Shown piece by piece: positions 1 through 12,285 of a stretch of 64,000 nucleotides of DNA (position 1 is the stretch's first letter; the number at the start of each line of letters is the position of its first letter). Source of the DNA: Neoceratodus forsteri (Eukaryota > Chordata > Ceratodontiformes > Ceratodontidae); the NCBI GenBank assembly GCA_016271365.2, contig CM057455.1:1561876501-1561940500 (forward strand), given 5' to 3'. A program made the position numbers and the translations under genes. Under the pieces are notes generated by a model, which ran no database searches, had not been told where the DNA came from, and worked only from the letters and a program-made list of their open reading frames with translations.

Positions 1-960
1 CTCGAAACTGTTTCCATCCTTTGCGATTCCCCACAGTCAGCGACACTAAGGCCAGTGGAGGGCCTATTTGACCCAGCTTCTCACCACCTCAAGCTTTCTC
101 TTATACTCAACCTCAACCTTTAAATCGAATGACCCTTCTCTGGGCCAAAAGCACTTTCCCCAGACTTCTCTTATCTGTGCCTCGTCGCCTCTCTGCTTTA
201 AAACAATTACACTTCTCAGTACAGCTGCAACATTCTTACAACTGCTAAAAGCATGTCAAATGAATAAGCTGATTTCAAACTCACAACCATTTCCTCTCTT
301 GGAGATCAGTTCCCTGAGCCTTGTTGTCTGCACCACAGGAGAAGCACCTTACGCCAGCACTACTATAAGCTCTTTTTTTTTTTAAAACCGAAACCTAATG
401 AAAATCAGTCACCTCCGAAACCATGTAGCCACCTCAGTATTCCGTAAACCTCTAGAAAGACATGCATCCAAACCAGCAAAATTTCTTTCAACACCAGATT
501 ATTGTAAATTAGTAACAAACAATGTATCTTAAAGGATTTTTTTTTTTTTAGTACGGCTAGCAGTATATCACATTATAGTAGTGCAGCTAGCAGTATATAA
601 CCTTCTTAACCCCCTTTTTTTTTCTTTTTGGAAGCTATCTTACCTGCTGTACCTGGTGCATAAACCACTCCAATTGTTCAGCCAATCTGATGTGCTGCAG
701 TTTTGACTATATCCAAAACTCCAGCAAAAGTGGCTGAGGCCCCCTTGTGCTGTCCCTTAAGTACATCCCTAACCCCCTTCCCTTCCTGTTTGTCTGTCCA
801 TAGTTCTGCTCCTTAGCCCCTCCCCTTCCTCTCCCCTTCCCTTCTGAGCACAACCATTTTAAGCCTAGGAGCAGGGGTGCACCAGGACAACCTGGTCTGC
901 CCTGTAAAGGGGAAAACACCATTATTTGAAGTTTTGCACTGCATCTTTGTGAGCTTTTTC
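1..960. other. Unassigned AT-rich stretch
   Basis: No gene or repeat family is recognised here. There are several poly-T runs (near 370, 540 and 615). The two short lines near 560-600 that read as tagcagtatat repeats look like a small local duplication. Open frames in this stretch are short and show no family motif. Part of it could be the 5' region of the Penelope-like element that follows, but I see no terminal repeat shared with the region beyond 2490. Confidence 0.4.
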
Positions 961-969
961 ATTTGATTA

Positions 970-2486
970 GTGATTAGACACACAATGCCATCACACATAA
1001 TGAAACTTAGAAATGACAACATTATTAAAGGAACAAAAAAGTGGATAAAAACAAGAAAAGGGGGGTTAGAAGCTTTAGAAATAGCTCTCTCATCCAGAGG
1101 AGATACCTTACCACCAACACACTATATTTTGGAAATGGCTAGATTTGCTTGGGAAATTAATTATTTCTTTTTTTAAATCTAGTCTGTGTCCAACACAAGG
1201 GGACGGTGAATGGGACCACTTTTTCCCCTTACTTGGCAAACATATATACATGGGAGTGGGAAGCCAAGTACATCTTTAATGAACAATAAAACTCCTTTTT
1301 TGAACAAATAAAAGTATGGCAGAGGTACATAGATGATTGTTTTTTGATTTAGACTGGAGAGTTTGACTGTTTGACAAGATTTATGGAATACATAAATTCA
1401 ACTGATGTGAATCTTAAGTTCACATGTGAAGCAAATCTTTTCAAAATACTGTTCCTAGATATTTTAATTTTTAAGGAAAATGACAAACTTAAGACCAGTT
1501 TATATTGTAATCCTCTGGCTTGAAATACTATTCTCAGAAGAGACAGCTGTCATCCTCATTAAGTCACCAAAAATATTGTTAAGGGACAGTATATCCATGC
1601 CAGACATATCTGTTCTACAGATACGAACTACAAAATTGCCAGTATAGACCTTACTGAACCTCTTACACAGGGGCTATGAAGCAATTTTGTTACCTAAAGC
1701 ACTACAAAAAGTATAGAATTAAACAGAAATGACATTTTGGCAAGATCTAATGAGACACAACAAAGTAAGAGACTCACTTTCATCATGGATTTCGATCCAC
1801 TGGGACCCAAAACTGGAGGGATCATAAATAAACAATGTGAGATTCTGAAATCAGATGCTAGACTTAAACATCTTTCAGACAAAGTACCACAGGTCAATTT
1901 CTGTTGAGGAAAGACATTGAAAGATAATCTGGTTACTACAACTTTACCACCAGCAGAAAAACCAAGGAATTGGCTTCCCAAACCCCAACAAGGGAATTTT
2001 CGGTGTGGACTGTGTGTCAATTGTGTCCACACCACCAACACCCACAGCATAAATCATCCAAGATTGGGAACCAAATTTGAAATAAATAATTTCATCAACT
2101 GTAGTACTATGGGGGTTGTATACATATTCACATGCCCTTATGGCATGACCTATGTAGGGCAGACTAAACATGCCCTCAAGATGCATATTGGAGAGCACAA
2201 GGCCTCCATAAGAAACAATAATTTTGATTATGCCATGGCGAGACATTACAATGATGCCAAACATGGATCAGTGGACTCACTGAGATTTGTAGGCATAGAA
2301 AAAGTTGAAGTTGGCCCAAGGGGTGGGAATCTTTTGAATAAACTCCTCCAGAGGGAGGCATTCTGGATATTTACCCTTCATACATTAACCCCCAGTGGTC
2401 TTAATGATGAGGTCTCCCTTTTACAGTTACTTAGAAAATTTGTAACCCCTTGGCTTACTTCTGGCATGACTTGTCTGCTCTGCTGA
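970..2486 (+). pseudogene. Penelope-like element RT and GIY-YIG endonuclease, decayed
   Basis: Penelope-like elements (PLEs) copy themselves by reverse transcription; the Neptune/Penelope types join an RT to a GIY-YIG endonuclease. The frame at 1000-1175 gives a PLE-like run (GLEALEIALSSRGDTLPP), then, in another frame, a block resembling the PLE motif before the active site (GTVNGTTFSPYLANIY), then RYIDDCFLI, whose YIDD is the RT active site, near 1325. LFLDILIF and a LYCNP block follow. A 189-residue open frame from 1917 holds the endonuclease. It has a Cys cluster (CGLCVNC, residues 30-36), VVYIFTCPYG (67-76), YVGQT (79-83), a changed LKMHIGEH block where Arg is usual, and LLQREAFWI with the catalytic Glu near residue 147. 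Stops and frame changes before 1917 show the element is dead. Neptune-type is the best guess; the start lies at or before 970. Confidence 0.85.
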
Positions 2487-2745
2487 GGAATAGCCAGTAT
2501 TTTTCACACACTGACAGGTGTGATTGTAGGCTCTGCCTGTTACAGATGTGCCAGTGTCTTATGTAGGAATCCAGTGTCGTACTGTCAGATGTGACTTGAA
2601 GGCTCTGCCTGACAGATATGTGTTAATGCTTTTTACAACACCTCTGGCAACAATATGGTATGACTTGTCTGCTGTGCCAATCCCATTCTTGCCAGGTTTT
2701 GTTAAACTGGCAGGTATGACTTGCAGGCTCCACCTACCAGCATTT
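2461..2745 (+). repeat. Degenerate hairpin repeat after the PLE ORF
   Basis: A unit of about 35 bases with a core like gtgacttgaaggctctgcctg recurs at about 2511-2545, 2582-2616, 2653-2680 and 2708-2741, with a partial copy at 2461-2487. In the first, second and last copies the ends are complementary (ctgtcag against ctgacag), so each can form a short stem. The array overlaps the end of the GIY-YIG frame and is most simply the 3' non-coding part of the Penelope-like element. Confidence 0.5.
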
Positions 2746-3985
2746 GGATAGCCCCCTTTTCTTTCCCCTACAGTGTTTATACTTTAAGGCTCTCTCTATT
2801 TATATCTTTAGGTTTCTGCATTGGTCCCCCCCCCCAGTTATCAAGTAATGCACAGCATTGTTTAATTGTAATGCTGGCAGTATTGCAGTTTTCATGTGCT
2901 TTTTCAGCATTACTTTGGCACTTTATTTTGGCTCAGGCTCATAATGCTTTTAACTTTTTTTGTACATCATTTGCACAATGTTAGTAATTTACACACGAAG
3001 TGTGCTTTTTATTGGTACTCCAGCACTTTTCTATGACTTAGTTAAATTCATGCTTTTTTACATTCTATACTCAGCTTGCACTTTAAACTGTATATTTATA
3101 CACAAGCATGGTGTCGCTTTAAATCAGATCCTTAAACTTGTACAACATAGAGCATAATATACATGCTCTGAAGATGACCTGCCCATTCAATACTGTATGT
3201 AAGCAAGACTCCACCCATTTTACACTGCATGGCAGCAGGTTTAGTTGTTGGAGTTCTGGAATTATTTGTTCTTGTTTGTTCTTTTGGCTATGGAGGCCTG
3301 GGATTTAGGATAGTGGACTACATGACTGCACCTGCTGGCTGCGATGACCTTCTTTTGGGTTCATTTTTACCAGGCTTTAATTGTGCAGAACTAATGTCTG
3401 GTCACAGTAAGATTTAAAGTTTTGTTTCAACTTCTTTAGATGCCTGTAAGAACTGCCATTTTTTGCCTTAAGTGTACCTGTGCTTATTGCTTACCACACG
3501 TTTTTTTTATTGGCTCACCATTACATGTACTTTTGGTGTTTAATGTATTGCTTGCAGACTGTAACATTAAAGAAGCTCTTAGCAAGATTATGTGTCCGCT
3601 GTGTTTATCCTGCTGCAGAGTTCACCTCCTCACTAGTAAGTGAGTCCTTTTTGCTGTCCAATTGATTTTACACTCCTAGGTTGTGCATGATGCAATTGTT
3701 TCAGTGGGAGCCCCCTCAAACCCTCTTCTCCAGGTCCCAAAGGTGATCAAGTTGCAGCAAGTCAGCAAACAATAACCACATTTTCAGACAAAGAAACTAT
3801 AGAAGACACTTTAAAAAGCTCATGACTCCAGTAAGATGTAGAGGAAGGAAAGTAAGGGGTATAATGATAAACAATAGTAACATTTTGAAAATGAATGGAC
3901 ACTCAAAGAGAGAAAGTGACTCAGAGTCACAAAACATTGGAAAAAGTATTAAAAACAGGTCTTGTAAGAGAGTCTTTTTAACAGT
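2746..3985. other. Unassigned, probably PLE 3' flank
   Basis: No recognisable coding. The stretch to about 3660 is T-rich on the plus strand and could be the rest of the Penelope-like 3' region. The sequence ctgaagatga near 3170 resembles half of a hammerhead ribozyme core, which PLE terminal repeats often carry, but the matching GAAA half is absent. From 3700 to 3985 nothing is recognised. Confidence 0.35.
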
Positions 3986-4065
3986 TACATAGACACATAG
4001 ATACATAGACACTGTCAACAGATAAGGGACTATGGCCCACAGAGTCTGCCCATTTAAACTTGTAA

Positions 4066-4683
4066 GTTCACTTTATGTTTTTTCTAGAAGTCTGTTGCCC
4101 CTTACCCCGACCTCCAGAATTCCCTTATATCTATCCCATGCAGGTTGTTCAAATTGTCCACCACCCTTTCTGTGAAGGAATTCATCCTCACATTTCCTCT
4201 GAATCACCCTCCCTCCAACTTCATCCCATGCCCTCTAGTCTTGGAACATCTTTTTCACTGGAAAATAGTGTATTCCTGCACCCTGTTCCTCCCTGTAAGG
4301 TACTTGTATGTCTCTATCATATCTCCCCTCTCCATCCTCTCCTCCAGGGAGTACATATTCAAGTCCTTCACCCTGTCCTCATAGGACTTGTGATGCAATC
4401 CCTGTGCCATCTGTGTTGCCTCCTCTGAACCTTCTCTACCCTGTTTATGTCCTTACATAGGTAAGGTCTCCAGAACTGTACACTGTACTCCAGATGGGGC
4501 CTCACTAGTGTCTTGTATAGTGAATTATGACCTCCCTTTTACTGCTGGTGATGCCCCTGCCTATGCATCCCAGCATCCTATTTGCTTTACCTGCTGCCTT
4601 GTCACACTATTTCCCTACCTTGAGGTCATCAGAGATAATAATCCCAAGGTCCTTTTTTTGCTTGAAGCATGTTATATCCTCAC
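4066..4683 (-). pseudogene. CR1-1 ORF2, RT C-terminal part
   Basis: Read on minus, this segment encodes the CR1 RT tail. LGIIISDDLKVGK lies at the high-coordinate end, and the later frames resemble the CR1 C-terminus ([21 protein letters not shown]). The matching part of the complete copy is at 7990-8560. Several frameshifts and stops interrupt it, so no product is expected. It continues across the plus-strand CR1 into 8719-9317. Confidence 0.75.
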
Positions 4684-4930
4684 AAACAAGAACAAAAAAC
4701 CAAAAAGCATCTGTAACTGGAAGGGACACTGCATGTGGGGAGTGGTGCAATGCACTGGCTGTGGAGCAGCAGTCTTTTGAGAGACATTCTGGAGACTGCC
4801 TTGCTGCCCTATTTTCAGGCACCTCTCTGGTCTGAGGGAGGAGGTTGTTTGTCTCTATGCTGACCTGGCAAGGATTTGGGAAACCTACTCCCCTACCCAG
4901 GGACCACCCAGGCCACCACCACTACCTCAG

Positions 4931-5620
4931 ATGTTGCCAAGAAAGAGGAGTGGTTGGACCACAGTGGGCTCAGGGAGGGTGAGGGTGGTGAAACAGAGGG
5001 GCATCCTTCCAGTTGTGCCTCTCCACAATTCATTCACCACTCTGGTGAAGCATGGTTCCTCTATGGAGGCACCTGCAGTGGAGACCAAGGAGGATTCTGG
5101 GAACCTCCACAATGAAGACCCACAGGAGGGTGGCCCAGAACCCCACAGGGGAAGGAAACAACTCCTGGTGGGGGACTCAATTGTTAGAGGGGTAGAACTG
5201 AGGAGGGAGGGGAAAGGGAGGTAAGGTGCCTGCCTGGCACCAAGGCTTGGAGGGACAGGAAATGAATCCTCAGGATTGTGGGAGCAGCAGCAACAGGGAG
5301 GGAGCTGGATGTCATTATCCACCTAGGGATGAATTACCTGGCTGAGAATGGGATCATAGCAGTGCAACAGGAGTTTGTGGAGTTGGGGAGGGGGCTTAGA
5401 CAAGTAGCACAAAGAGTAACTTTCTCAAAAGTGCTACCTGTCTATGGCATGGATGAGGCTAGGGTACTCCACACCATGGGATTCAATGACTGGTTGAAAA
5501 ACTGGTGCACAGCTTAGGGATTTGGCTTCATTGGGGACTGGGGCTCCACCTGGAGGGATGAAAGCCTATACAGGTGCGATGGTCTGCATCTATCCTGAAG
5601 GGGAACCAGGATCCTAGGTG
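4931..5620 (+). pseudogene. CR1-2 ORF1, SGNH/GDSL esterase-like
   Basis: CR1 ORF1 proteins often carry an SGNH hydrolase-like domain thought to help the RNP or membrane contact; that role is family knowledge. Here the frame from 4931 has LVGDSIVRGVE near 5168-5200, the catalytic-serine block. A frame change leads to DVIIHLGMNYLAENG at 5308-5350, where IHLGMNYL stands for the usual H-GTND, and then FSKVLPVYG. A later frame near 5575-5590 gives DGLHLS, the C-terminal Asp-x-x-His block. The Asp of GTND is replaced by Tyr and at least two frame changes are present, so it is a pseudogene. The minus-strand CR1-1 has the same domain at 12600-13267. Confidence 0.75.
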
Positions 5621-5839
5621 ATAGGTTTAAATGCTTCAATGGCAAGCATTTAAACTAGCCAAGGGGGGAGGCACTGAAGAGGAGAAGGGAAATCCTAGCC
5701 CCCCCCCAAAAAAACTCAGGGTAATTAGTGAGGTAAACACCATGATAGAACAGTCAATAGGAAGAAGGGCAGGGGCAAATGGAGAAAAAGAAAAACGCAG
5801 TAGGGACAGGGTTGGGGCAAAAAGAAATAAAGCAATAAA

Positions 5840-8599
5840 AAAATGGAGTGTAATGAGTACCAATGCCCATAGTCTAGGTAAAAAGCTCCCTGAAATGGTA
5901 GCCTTGATGGAAGAGGGATGCCTGGATATTGTGGCAGTCGCAGAAACATGGTACACAGAGAACCATGGCTGGGATGTCAACATACCAGGGTACACATTCT
6001 ACAGGAGGGACAGGGAAGTTAGAAGAGGAGGAGGAGGAGGAGCTCTATATGTAAGGGAAGGGATCAAAGCAACAGAACTAAAGGGTAAACAGGGAGGAGG
6101 GGAGGCACTGTGGGTCACTCTGGAGACTGGAAATGGCTCCACAATCCACACAGGGGTTGTATACAGACACCTGTCTCAGGGGAGGAAATGGACAAGGGAA
6201 TGATAGAAGGTATTCTTGGGATGGCAGAGAAAGGGGAGATATTGCAGATGAGGGACCTGAATATGCTAGACATTGACTGGAGCACCTTTGCTGCAACCAC
6301 ATCCAAGAGCAGGGCCATTCTCAATGCCCTACAGGGGGCATGCCTCAGACAGCTAGTTTTGGAACCCACTCAGGAGAGAGCAGTCTTAGTCCTGGTACTC
6401 TCAAATGGGGATGGACAGAGGATCTCTGATCTTGAAGTGGGTAGCCATCTGGGAACAAGCAACCACCAAACAGTGTGGTTCACAATAAACTTAGCTGTAG
6501 AGTCAAGCCATACAAAAGTGAAGGTACTGGACTTCAGGAGGGCTGATTTTGCCAAAATGGGAGAATGCCTCAGAAAAGAACTAACAAATAGGCAAGAAGG
6601 TGGGGTGGAGCAACAATGGGGAAACATCAACACCGCCATCACAGAGACAACAAGCTTTTGTGAGAAGCAAATAAACAAATCAAAATGAAAGAAAAAAGCA
6701 CTATGGTTCTCAAAAGAAGTGGCGGGGAAGGTAAGGGAGAAAAATATAGCATTCAGGAAGTATAAGGAAACACAGAAGGAGCAGGACAGAGAACTGTACC
6801 AGTTAAACCAGAAGGAAGTGGGTAAGGCAGTCAGAATAGCAAAGGCCCAAACCGAGGAAAAGATAGCCAACTCAGTTAAGAAGGGGGATAAAACCTTTTA
6901 TAGGTACATTAGGGAGCAAAGAAAAACTAAGGCAGGGATACTGAGGCTGAATAAAGAGGAAGGTGGTTGGGCAGAGAGTGACAGTGAAAAAGCAGGGATA
7001 CTGAATGAGTACTTCTGCTCAGTATTCACAATAGAAAAGTGGGGGAAATACTTAATCTGGTCAATAGAAGCACTCTGGATAGGGGGTTGATATTAGCCCT
7101 TTCACAGAAGAAAGGGTTCCGAAAGAACTCTTAAAACTGAAGGTGGATAAAGCAATGGGGCCTGATGGGATTCACCCCAGAATTCTAAAAGAACTAAGGG
7201 AAGAACTAGTAACACCACTGGCTAACCTTTTTAATAAATCATGGGAGAATGGTGTGGTACCTGAGGACTGGAGGAGGGTGGATGTGATTCCCCTCCACAA
7301 AAATGGGAGTAAGACAGAGGCAGAAAACTACAGACCTGTCAGTTTGACCTCAGTGGTAGGGAAAATGATGGAATGACTTCTGAAGGAAAGAATTGTTGAG
7401 TACCTAGAGGCCAGTGGGGCACAGGACCCAAGGCAGCATGGATTCACAGTGGGAAGGTCATGTCAGACAAATCTAACTGATTTCTTTGACTGGGTGACCA
7501 AAGTAGTAGACCAGGGAGGGGCTGTAGACATGGCCTACCTAGATTTTAGCAAGGCATTTGACACAGTTCAGCACAAAAGATTAATAAGCAAATTAGCCAG
7601 CCTGGGAGTGGGTCCCAGGGTGGTAGCCTGGGTAAAACACTGGTTGGGCAACAGGACACAGTGGGTAATAGTAAATGGAGTCCACAGTGAAGAAAGGAGG
7701 GTTACTAGTGGGGTACCACAGGATTCAGTACTGGGGCTGGTCCTTTTTAATGTCTTTATAAGTGGCATTGCAGAGGGACTGGAAGCAAAAGTATGCCTCT
7801 TTGCAGATGACACAAAGATCTGCAACAGGGTTGATACACAAGGTGGGGTGGAAAGGATGAAAAGGGACTTGGCAAGGTTGGAGGAATGGTCAAATGTATG
7901 GCAGCTTAGATTCAATGCAAAGAAGTGCAAAGTGATGCACCTGTGAAACAAAAACCCAGGGGAAGAGTACACAATGGGGAGGAACAAGAAAAATGGAAAG
8001 GGACCTGGGGGTAATCATATCAGATGACCTAAAGGTGGGCCAGCAATGTGAGAAGGCATTAAGGAGGGCTGGGGAGATACTGGGCTGCATAGGGAGAGGC
8101 ATCACCAGTAGAAAACAGGAAGTTGTTGGCCCTTTGTACAGTCAGTTGGTAAAACCACATCTGGAGTACTGTGTACAGTTCTGGATACCCCATCTCCGCA
8201 AAGACATAGACAGGGTGGAGGCTATCCAGAGGAGGGCAACCAAAATGATGCAGAGTCTGCATCAGAAGACACATGAAGAAAGATTAAAGAAACTAAAGAT
8301 GTATAGCCTCGAGGAAAAGAAGGAGAGGGGGGGACATGATAGAAATGTTCAAATACCTCAAGGGAATCAACAAAGTCCAAGAGGGTAGCATCTTTCAGAA
8401 AAAGAGATGTGCAAAAACAATCTGGCATAATTTGAAGATAGAGGGGGGACAGCTCAGAGGTAATGTGAGGAAGTATTTCTTCACAGAGAGGGTTGTGGAT
8501 ACATGGAACAGCCTTCCCGAGGAGGTCGTAGAGTCAAAAACAGCAGGGGAATTCAAGAATGCATGGGACAGACATAAGGCAATTCTAGTGGGGGGGTAG
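5840..8599 (+). pseudogene. CR1-2 ORF2: AP endonuclease plus reverse transcriptase
   Basis: The endonuclease starts with STNAHSL near 5855, then AETWYTEN (5939) and a glycine-rich RRGGGGGALYVREG block (6030). The later metal and acid blocks are altered: RDLN replaces GDFN near 6250 and SNH replaces SDH near 6460. RT follows with MGPDGIHPRIL (7155), NYRPVSLTSVVGKMME (7327), AYLDFSKAFDTVQH (7535), SGVPQDSVLG (7710) and the active site LFADDTKI (7798). The C-terminus has RDLGVIISDDLKVG and GNVRKYFFTERVVDTWNSLP, ending at 8599. It is split over at least six frames. Together with the ORF1 remnant and the 3' end it makes a nearly complete, dead CR1. Confidence 0.88.
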
Positions 8600-8718
8600 G
8601 AAGAAGTAGGTTGTTGGTTAACTAGGATCTGCAGCTAATCTGTTAGGTAGGGAAATGGGCAGACTAGGTGGGCCAAGCGGTCCTTATCTGCCATCAAATT
8701 CTATATTTCTATGTTTCT

Positions 8719-9317
8719 ACCCCCCAACTGATATGTTGTTTCAGGGTTTTTGTGTTCCATATGCATTGTCTTGCACTTCTTTGCACTGAATTTCAACTGC
8801 CAACCCCTTGATGATTCTTCAAGCTTCTGCAGGTCCCACCTCATTCTGTCTGCACCCTTCGGCATGTCCACTCTATTACAGAGCTTTGTGTCATCAGCGA
8901 ACAGGGAATTCTGCCTTCTAGGTCCTATGCAATGTTGCTGATGAAGACATTGAATAGGAGTGGTTCCAGCACTGATCCCTGTGGTACCCTACTGATCACT
9001 CTTCCCTCTGTGGAGTGACAGCTGTTTACCACCACCCTCTGTGTCCTGCCACCCAGCCAATTACCTACCCACTGCACTATTGTCCTGCCCACTCCCATAT
9101 TCCCCAGTTTGTTTAATAGCCTTCTATGTGGCACAGTGTCAAAGGCCTTGCTGAAGTCCAGATAGGCCATGTCTACTGCTCTTCCCTGGTCTACCTCCCT
9201 TGTTACCCAGTCAAAAAATTCAATGAGGTTGGTCTGGCTTGACCTCACCCCAGTGAAACCACGCTGCCTTGGGTCCTGTAGTCCATTGGCAACCAGATGT
9301 TCCACCAATGTAGTAAA
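8719..9317 (-). pseudogene. CR1-1 ORF2, RT core
   Basis: On minus, this reads VEHLVANGLQDPRQRGF, AYLDFSKAFDTVPHRRLL, SRVPQGSVLEPLLFNVFI and then, in another frame, a FADDTK-type block and KKCKTMHMEH near 8750. These are RT motifs of CR1. The piece joins seamlessly to 3986-4683 across the nested CR1-2 and to 10795 onward across the nested L2-like LINE. It has frame changes near 8925. Confidence 0.82.
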
Positions 9318-10794
9318 AGTAGTAGTAAAATGTTTATTTTTATACAGGAAAAGATCTCAAATTTCACATCATTGGGTTAAAAAATATTTTCAAGATGGTC
9401 CTGTTTGTGTCACATTAATATATAATGACAGACACATTACACTTACATACAATACATTATAATACAAATTAATCTTAATAGCAACTGTCCAATACTGGTT
9501 AGTTACTTCTATTGTTTCTAAAATGCACTTCAAACAGTGCTTCGGGGAATATATGTACATTTAACAGGTTTTACACAATGGAAAGAGTTGAGTAATTTGA
9601 ATAAATGTTTTAGACAGAAATACAACTGTACATATTGTCAAACCCAGCTTTGATGGAACTAGTACTAAGATATAATTTAATTTCAGATTAATATTTATAG
9701 CTTAGGTCTAGGGCCAGATTTTGAGATTTAATAAACAGTTTAGTGTTATGTTACTGTTTTAATCTATAGTCTATTGGTTCCCATAATTATTTAACTTTTG
9801 CAACAAAGGTCATATTTCCATACCTGTTTTTAACTTTTGGTTGAACACCTACTATTTAAATCTCTTAAATTGTAATTGGATTCTTTTATTATCAGTTTGT
9901 CTAATAGGTATCGGGGCTTTCCACCCTGAATCACTCAATGAATCTGACCCAACCATTTCAGGTTCCTCCTCTGTTCTAACATTAACCAATTTAGGGAATT
10001 GAACATATCACATTGGTGTTTATAATAATCACATTTCAAGATGAATCTGGCAAGATTATTATAAATAATGTCCAATTTCTTTAGATTTATTTTTGATGTT
10101 ATGCCATAAACATGGCTCCCATAGTCCAGACATGGGATAGTTAATTGGTTCACCAGATTTAATCTTATTCTCTGGTCTAAACAAACTCTAGATCTATGAA
10201 AAACACCAATTTTTTTGTTTATTTTTCTTGCCAGTTCATCTATGTGAAAATCAAATATAAGTCCTTCATCAATCCACACTCCTAAATATTTAGAACAGAT
10301 TTCCTGCTCCAATAACTCATCTTTTAAGGTTTTTTCTTTTGCATGTGTACTTTCTGATTTCTCCCTACTGTCTTTAAAAATCATTGTTTTGGTTTTCTTA
10401 GTATTTAACACTAGATTTGAGTTTTGTAGCCACTTTTTCATATTTGTAAAATCCGCTTGTAATCTGAATTCCATTTCTTGTAATGTGTTTCCCTGAGCTA
10501 TCAATACCATGTCGTTGGTGTATAACCTCACTTTGGTGTATTCTACTGTCTCTACTAAATCATTTATATATATCAAAAACAGCACCAACCCTAGTATTGA
10601 GCTCTGTGGGACTTTTGATAAATATTTCCCTAGTTGTACCTGTTGAGTCCTATGAAACAAATATGACTGAAACCAGGGGAGTGTTTCATCATCAAGGTCA
10701 ATATTTTTAGTCTATTTATTTGTATCTTATGGTCCACGGTGTTGAAGGCTTTGGAGAGGTCCACAAACACAGAAACCCACTGTTCCTCTCCTTC
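9318..10794 (-). mobile_element. L2-a: L2-like LINE 3' half nested in CR1-1
   Basis: A 5'-truncated non-LTR retrotransposon on minus. Its 3' end has repeated gtagtaaaa units at 9318-9340. The RT begins in a VFVDLSKAFNTVDHK block near 10730-10770 and runs to 9935. CR1-1 coding sequence resumes on both sides, which fixes the insertion limits to within a few bases. It is younger than CR1-1. Its 3' end type (GTA-rich) matches L2-b at 15262, so both belong to the same subfamily. Confidence 0.75.
9935..10790 (-). pseudogene. L2-a reverse transcriptase, truncated
   Basis: A 241-residue frame (10660 to 9935) holds the RT core. It reads KVPQSSILGLVLFLIYINDL, LYTNDMVLIAQGNT, KKTKTMIF, CSKYLGVWIDEGLIFDFHI and PCLDYGSHVYG. 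The active-site block YADD is changed to YTND, losing one Asp position, so it cannot be catalytic. The upstream SKAFNTVDH block sits in another frame near 10740. The layout (LYADD, then KTK, then YLGV) fits the L2/Jockey superfamily rather than CR1. The 3' UTR fills 9318-9934. Confidence 0.75.
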
Positions 10795-12285
10795 AGTAGT
10801 GCAGCCATGATTTTCCCCACTACTGAGGTCAGGCTGACTGGTCTGCAGTTCCCTGCTTCCTCTTTGTTCCCATTTTTGTATAAGGGGACCACAACTGCTG
10901 TTCTCCAGTCTTTGAGTACCTCCCCTGTTTCCAGTGACTGGCTAAACAGGATTGCCAGAGGTTCAGCCACCACCTCTCTTAGTTCCTTTAGGACCCTGGG
11001 GGGGCACCCCATCTGGTACCATTGCTTTATTGACTCTTATTCCTTCCAGTTCCTTTAGGACCATTTCCCATGGAAAGGGACTTGTGTCCATTTCTGTGCC
11101 ATTCCCACCCCTTGTACTTCCTTCAGGTCCATTACCCTCCTCTTTCTCAGTAAAGACTGAGCAGAAATATCTGTTCAGTATGTCAGCTTTACTATTGTCA
11201 TCCTCCAAGTGGCCCCATCCTCCCCTTCAGTCTCACTATACCTCCCTTTGCCCTTCTTTTTTCACTTATGTACCTGTAAAAGGTTTATCCTCTCTACCCA
11301 CTGATTTTGTGATGCAGTCTTCTGTCTGAGCTTTGGCTTCCCTTACTGGCCTCCCTTTGCTTCTCCTGGTACTTCTGTCTATCCCCTTCTGCCTGTGTCT
11401 TTTTGTATGCCCTGAATGCAATCTTTTTGGCATTCACTTTCTCTGCTACCTCCTTGGAAAACCATAATGGCCTCCTCTTCCTTTTCCCCTTGCTAACCAG
11501 CTTAATGCATAATTCTGTTGCTCTTGTAATCCCTGTTTTAAATACTGCCCACTGTTCCTCAACCCCTGGATCCCTCCCCAGTCCCCATTTTCCCTAAGTC
11601 TGCCTCCCTAAAAATCCAGGATACATGTTTTTGTGGTGTTTGGTTCTGCTCCTCCTGTGATTTCAAACAACAGTGACCAGTGGTCACTGTTCCCCAGGTT
11701 CTCCCACACTGTTACCTCCATCACACTGTCCGTGTTTGTTAGCATGAGGTCCAGTATTGCCTTCTGCCTAGTTGGTTCCATGATCAGTTGCTTGGGGAAG
11801 GCACATTGAAGGGAGTCCAGAATAAATCTGCTCCTGGTTGATGCTGTTGCTAGGAGGCTCCAGTCCACATCTGGAATACTGAAGTGTCCAACCAGCACCA
11901 CCTCACCCTTGTCTGCCATCCTTTGGATGGCTAGCATCAGCTCCCTATCTGTTTCTTCCTCCTGGGCTGGTGGTCTGTAGACTACCCCTGTGTGGATGGC
12001 TGACCCCATTTTCCTTTCCAGCTTAACCCACAATATTTTGCCCCTATTTTTCTCCTCCTGGATCTCTGTGGTCTTTATACCACCTTTCACATAAAGTGCC
12101 ACTCCTCCTCCCTTCCTTCCTGCCCAGTCTCTTCTGAATATGTTGTATCTGCATATGGCCATCTCCCAGTCATAGTTATTATCACACCAGGTCTCTGTGA
12201 TGGCCACAGTGTCCAGGTCTGACTGCACCATGGCAGCCTCCAGATCCTTCATCTTGTTGTTAAGGCTCCTGGCATTGACACACAT
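10795..12285 (-). pseudogene. CR1-1 ORF2: endonuclease and RT N-terminus
   Basis: A 225-residue open frame (12285 to 11608) is an almost complete AP endonuclease: CVNARSLNNK, AITETWCDNNYDW, RRDWAGRKGGGVALYVKGG, VVYRPPAQ and GNSDHWSLLFEI. The GDFN metal-binding block has become GHFS, so it is inactive. The RT N-terminus follows in broken frames to 10795, with ILNRYFCSVFTEKE (11175), LKELREVVAEPLAILFSQS (10990) and NCRPVSLTSVVGKIM (10840). It ends abruptly at LLKER where L2-a is inserted. Order and spacing match CR1-2. Confidence 0.85.

Larger units (their letters stand above)
4684..8718 (+). mobile_element. CR1-2: nearly complete CR1 LINE nested in CR1-1
   Basis: A 4.0-kb CR1 in plus orientation. 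It begins at aaacaagaacaaaaaacc, has ORF1 with an SGNH-esterase-like motif, ORF2 with endonuclease and RT, a short 3' UTR, and the CR1-type end ggtccttatctgccatcaaa followed by ttctatatttctatgtttct at 8699-8718. It interrupts CR1-1 exactly: host sequence stops at 4683 and resumes at 8719, with at most the dinucleotide ac duplicated. It is younger than CR1-1. The reading frames are broken in many places, so it is no longer active. Confidence 0.88.

Noticed and set aside
870..920. A Gly-x-y run (GAPGQPGLP) that resembles a collagen exon
   Set aside because: It is only three triplets long, breaks at Cys and has no repeat on either side; chance is the simpler reading.
3165..3200. Half of a hammerhead ribozyme core (ctgaagatga)
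   Set aside because: The GAAA half and the pairing stems are not present in the following 60 bases.
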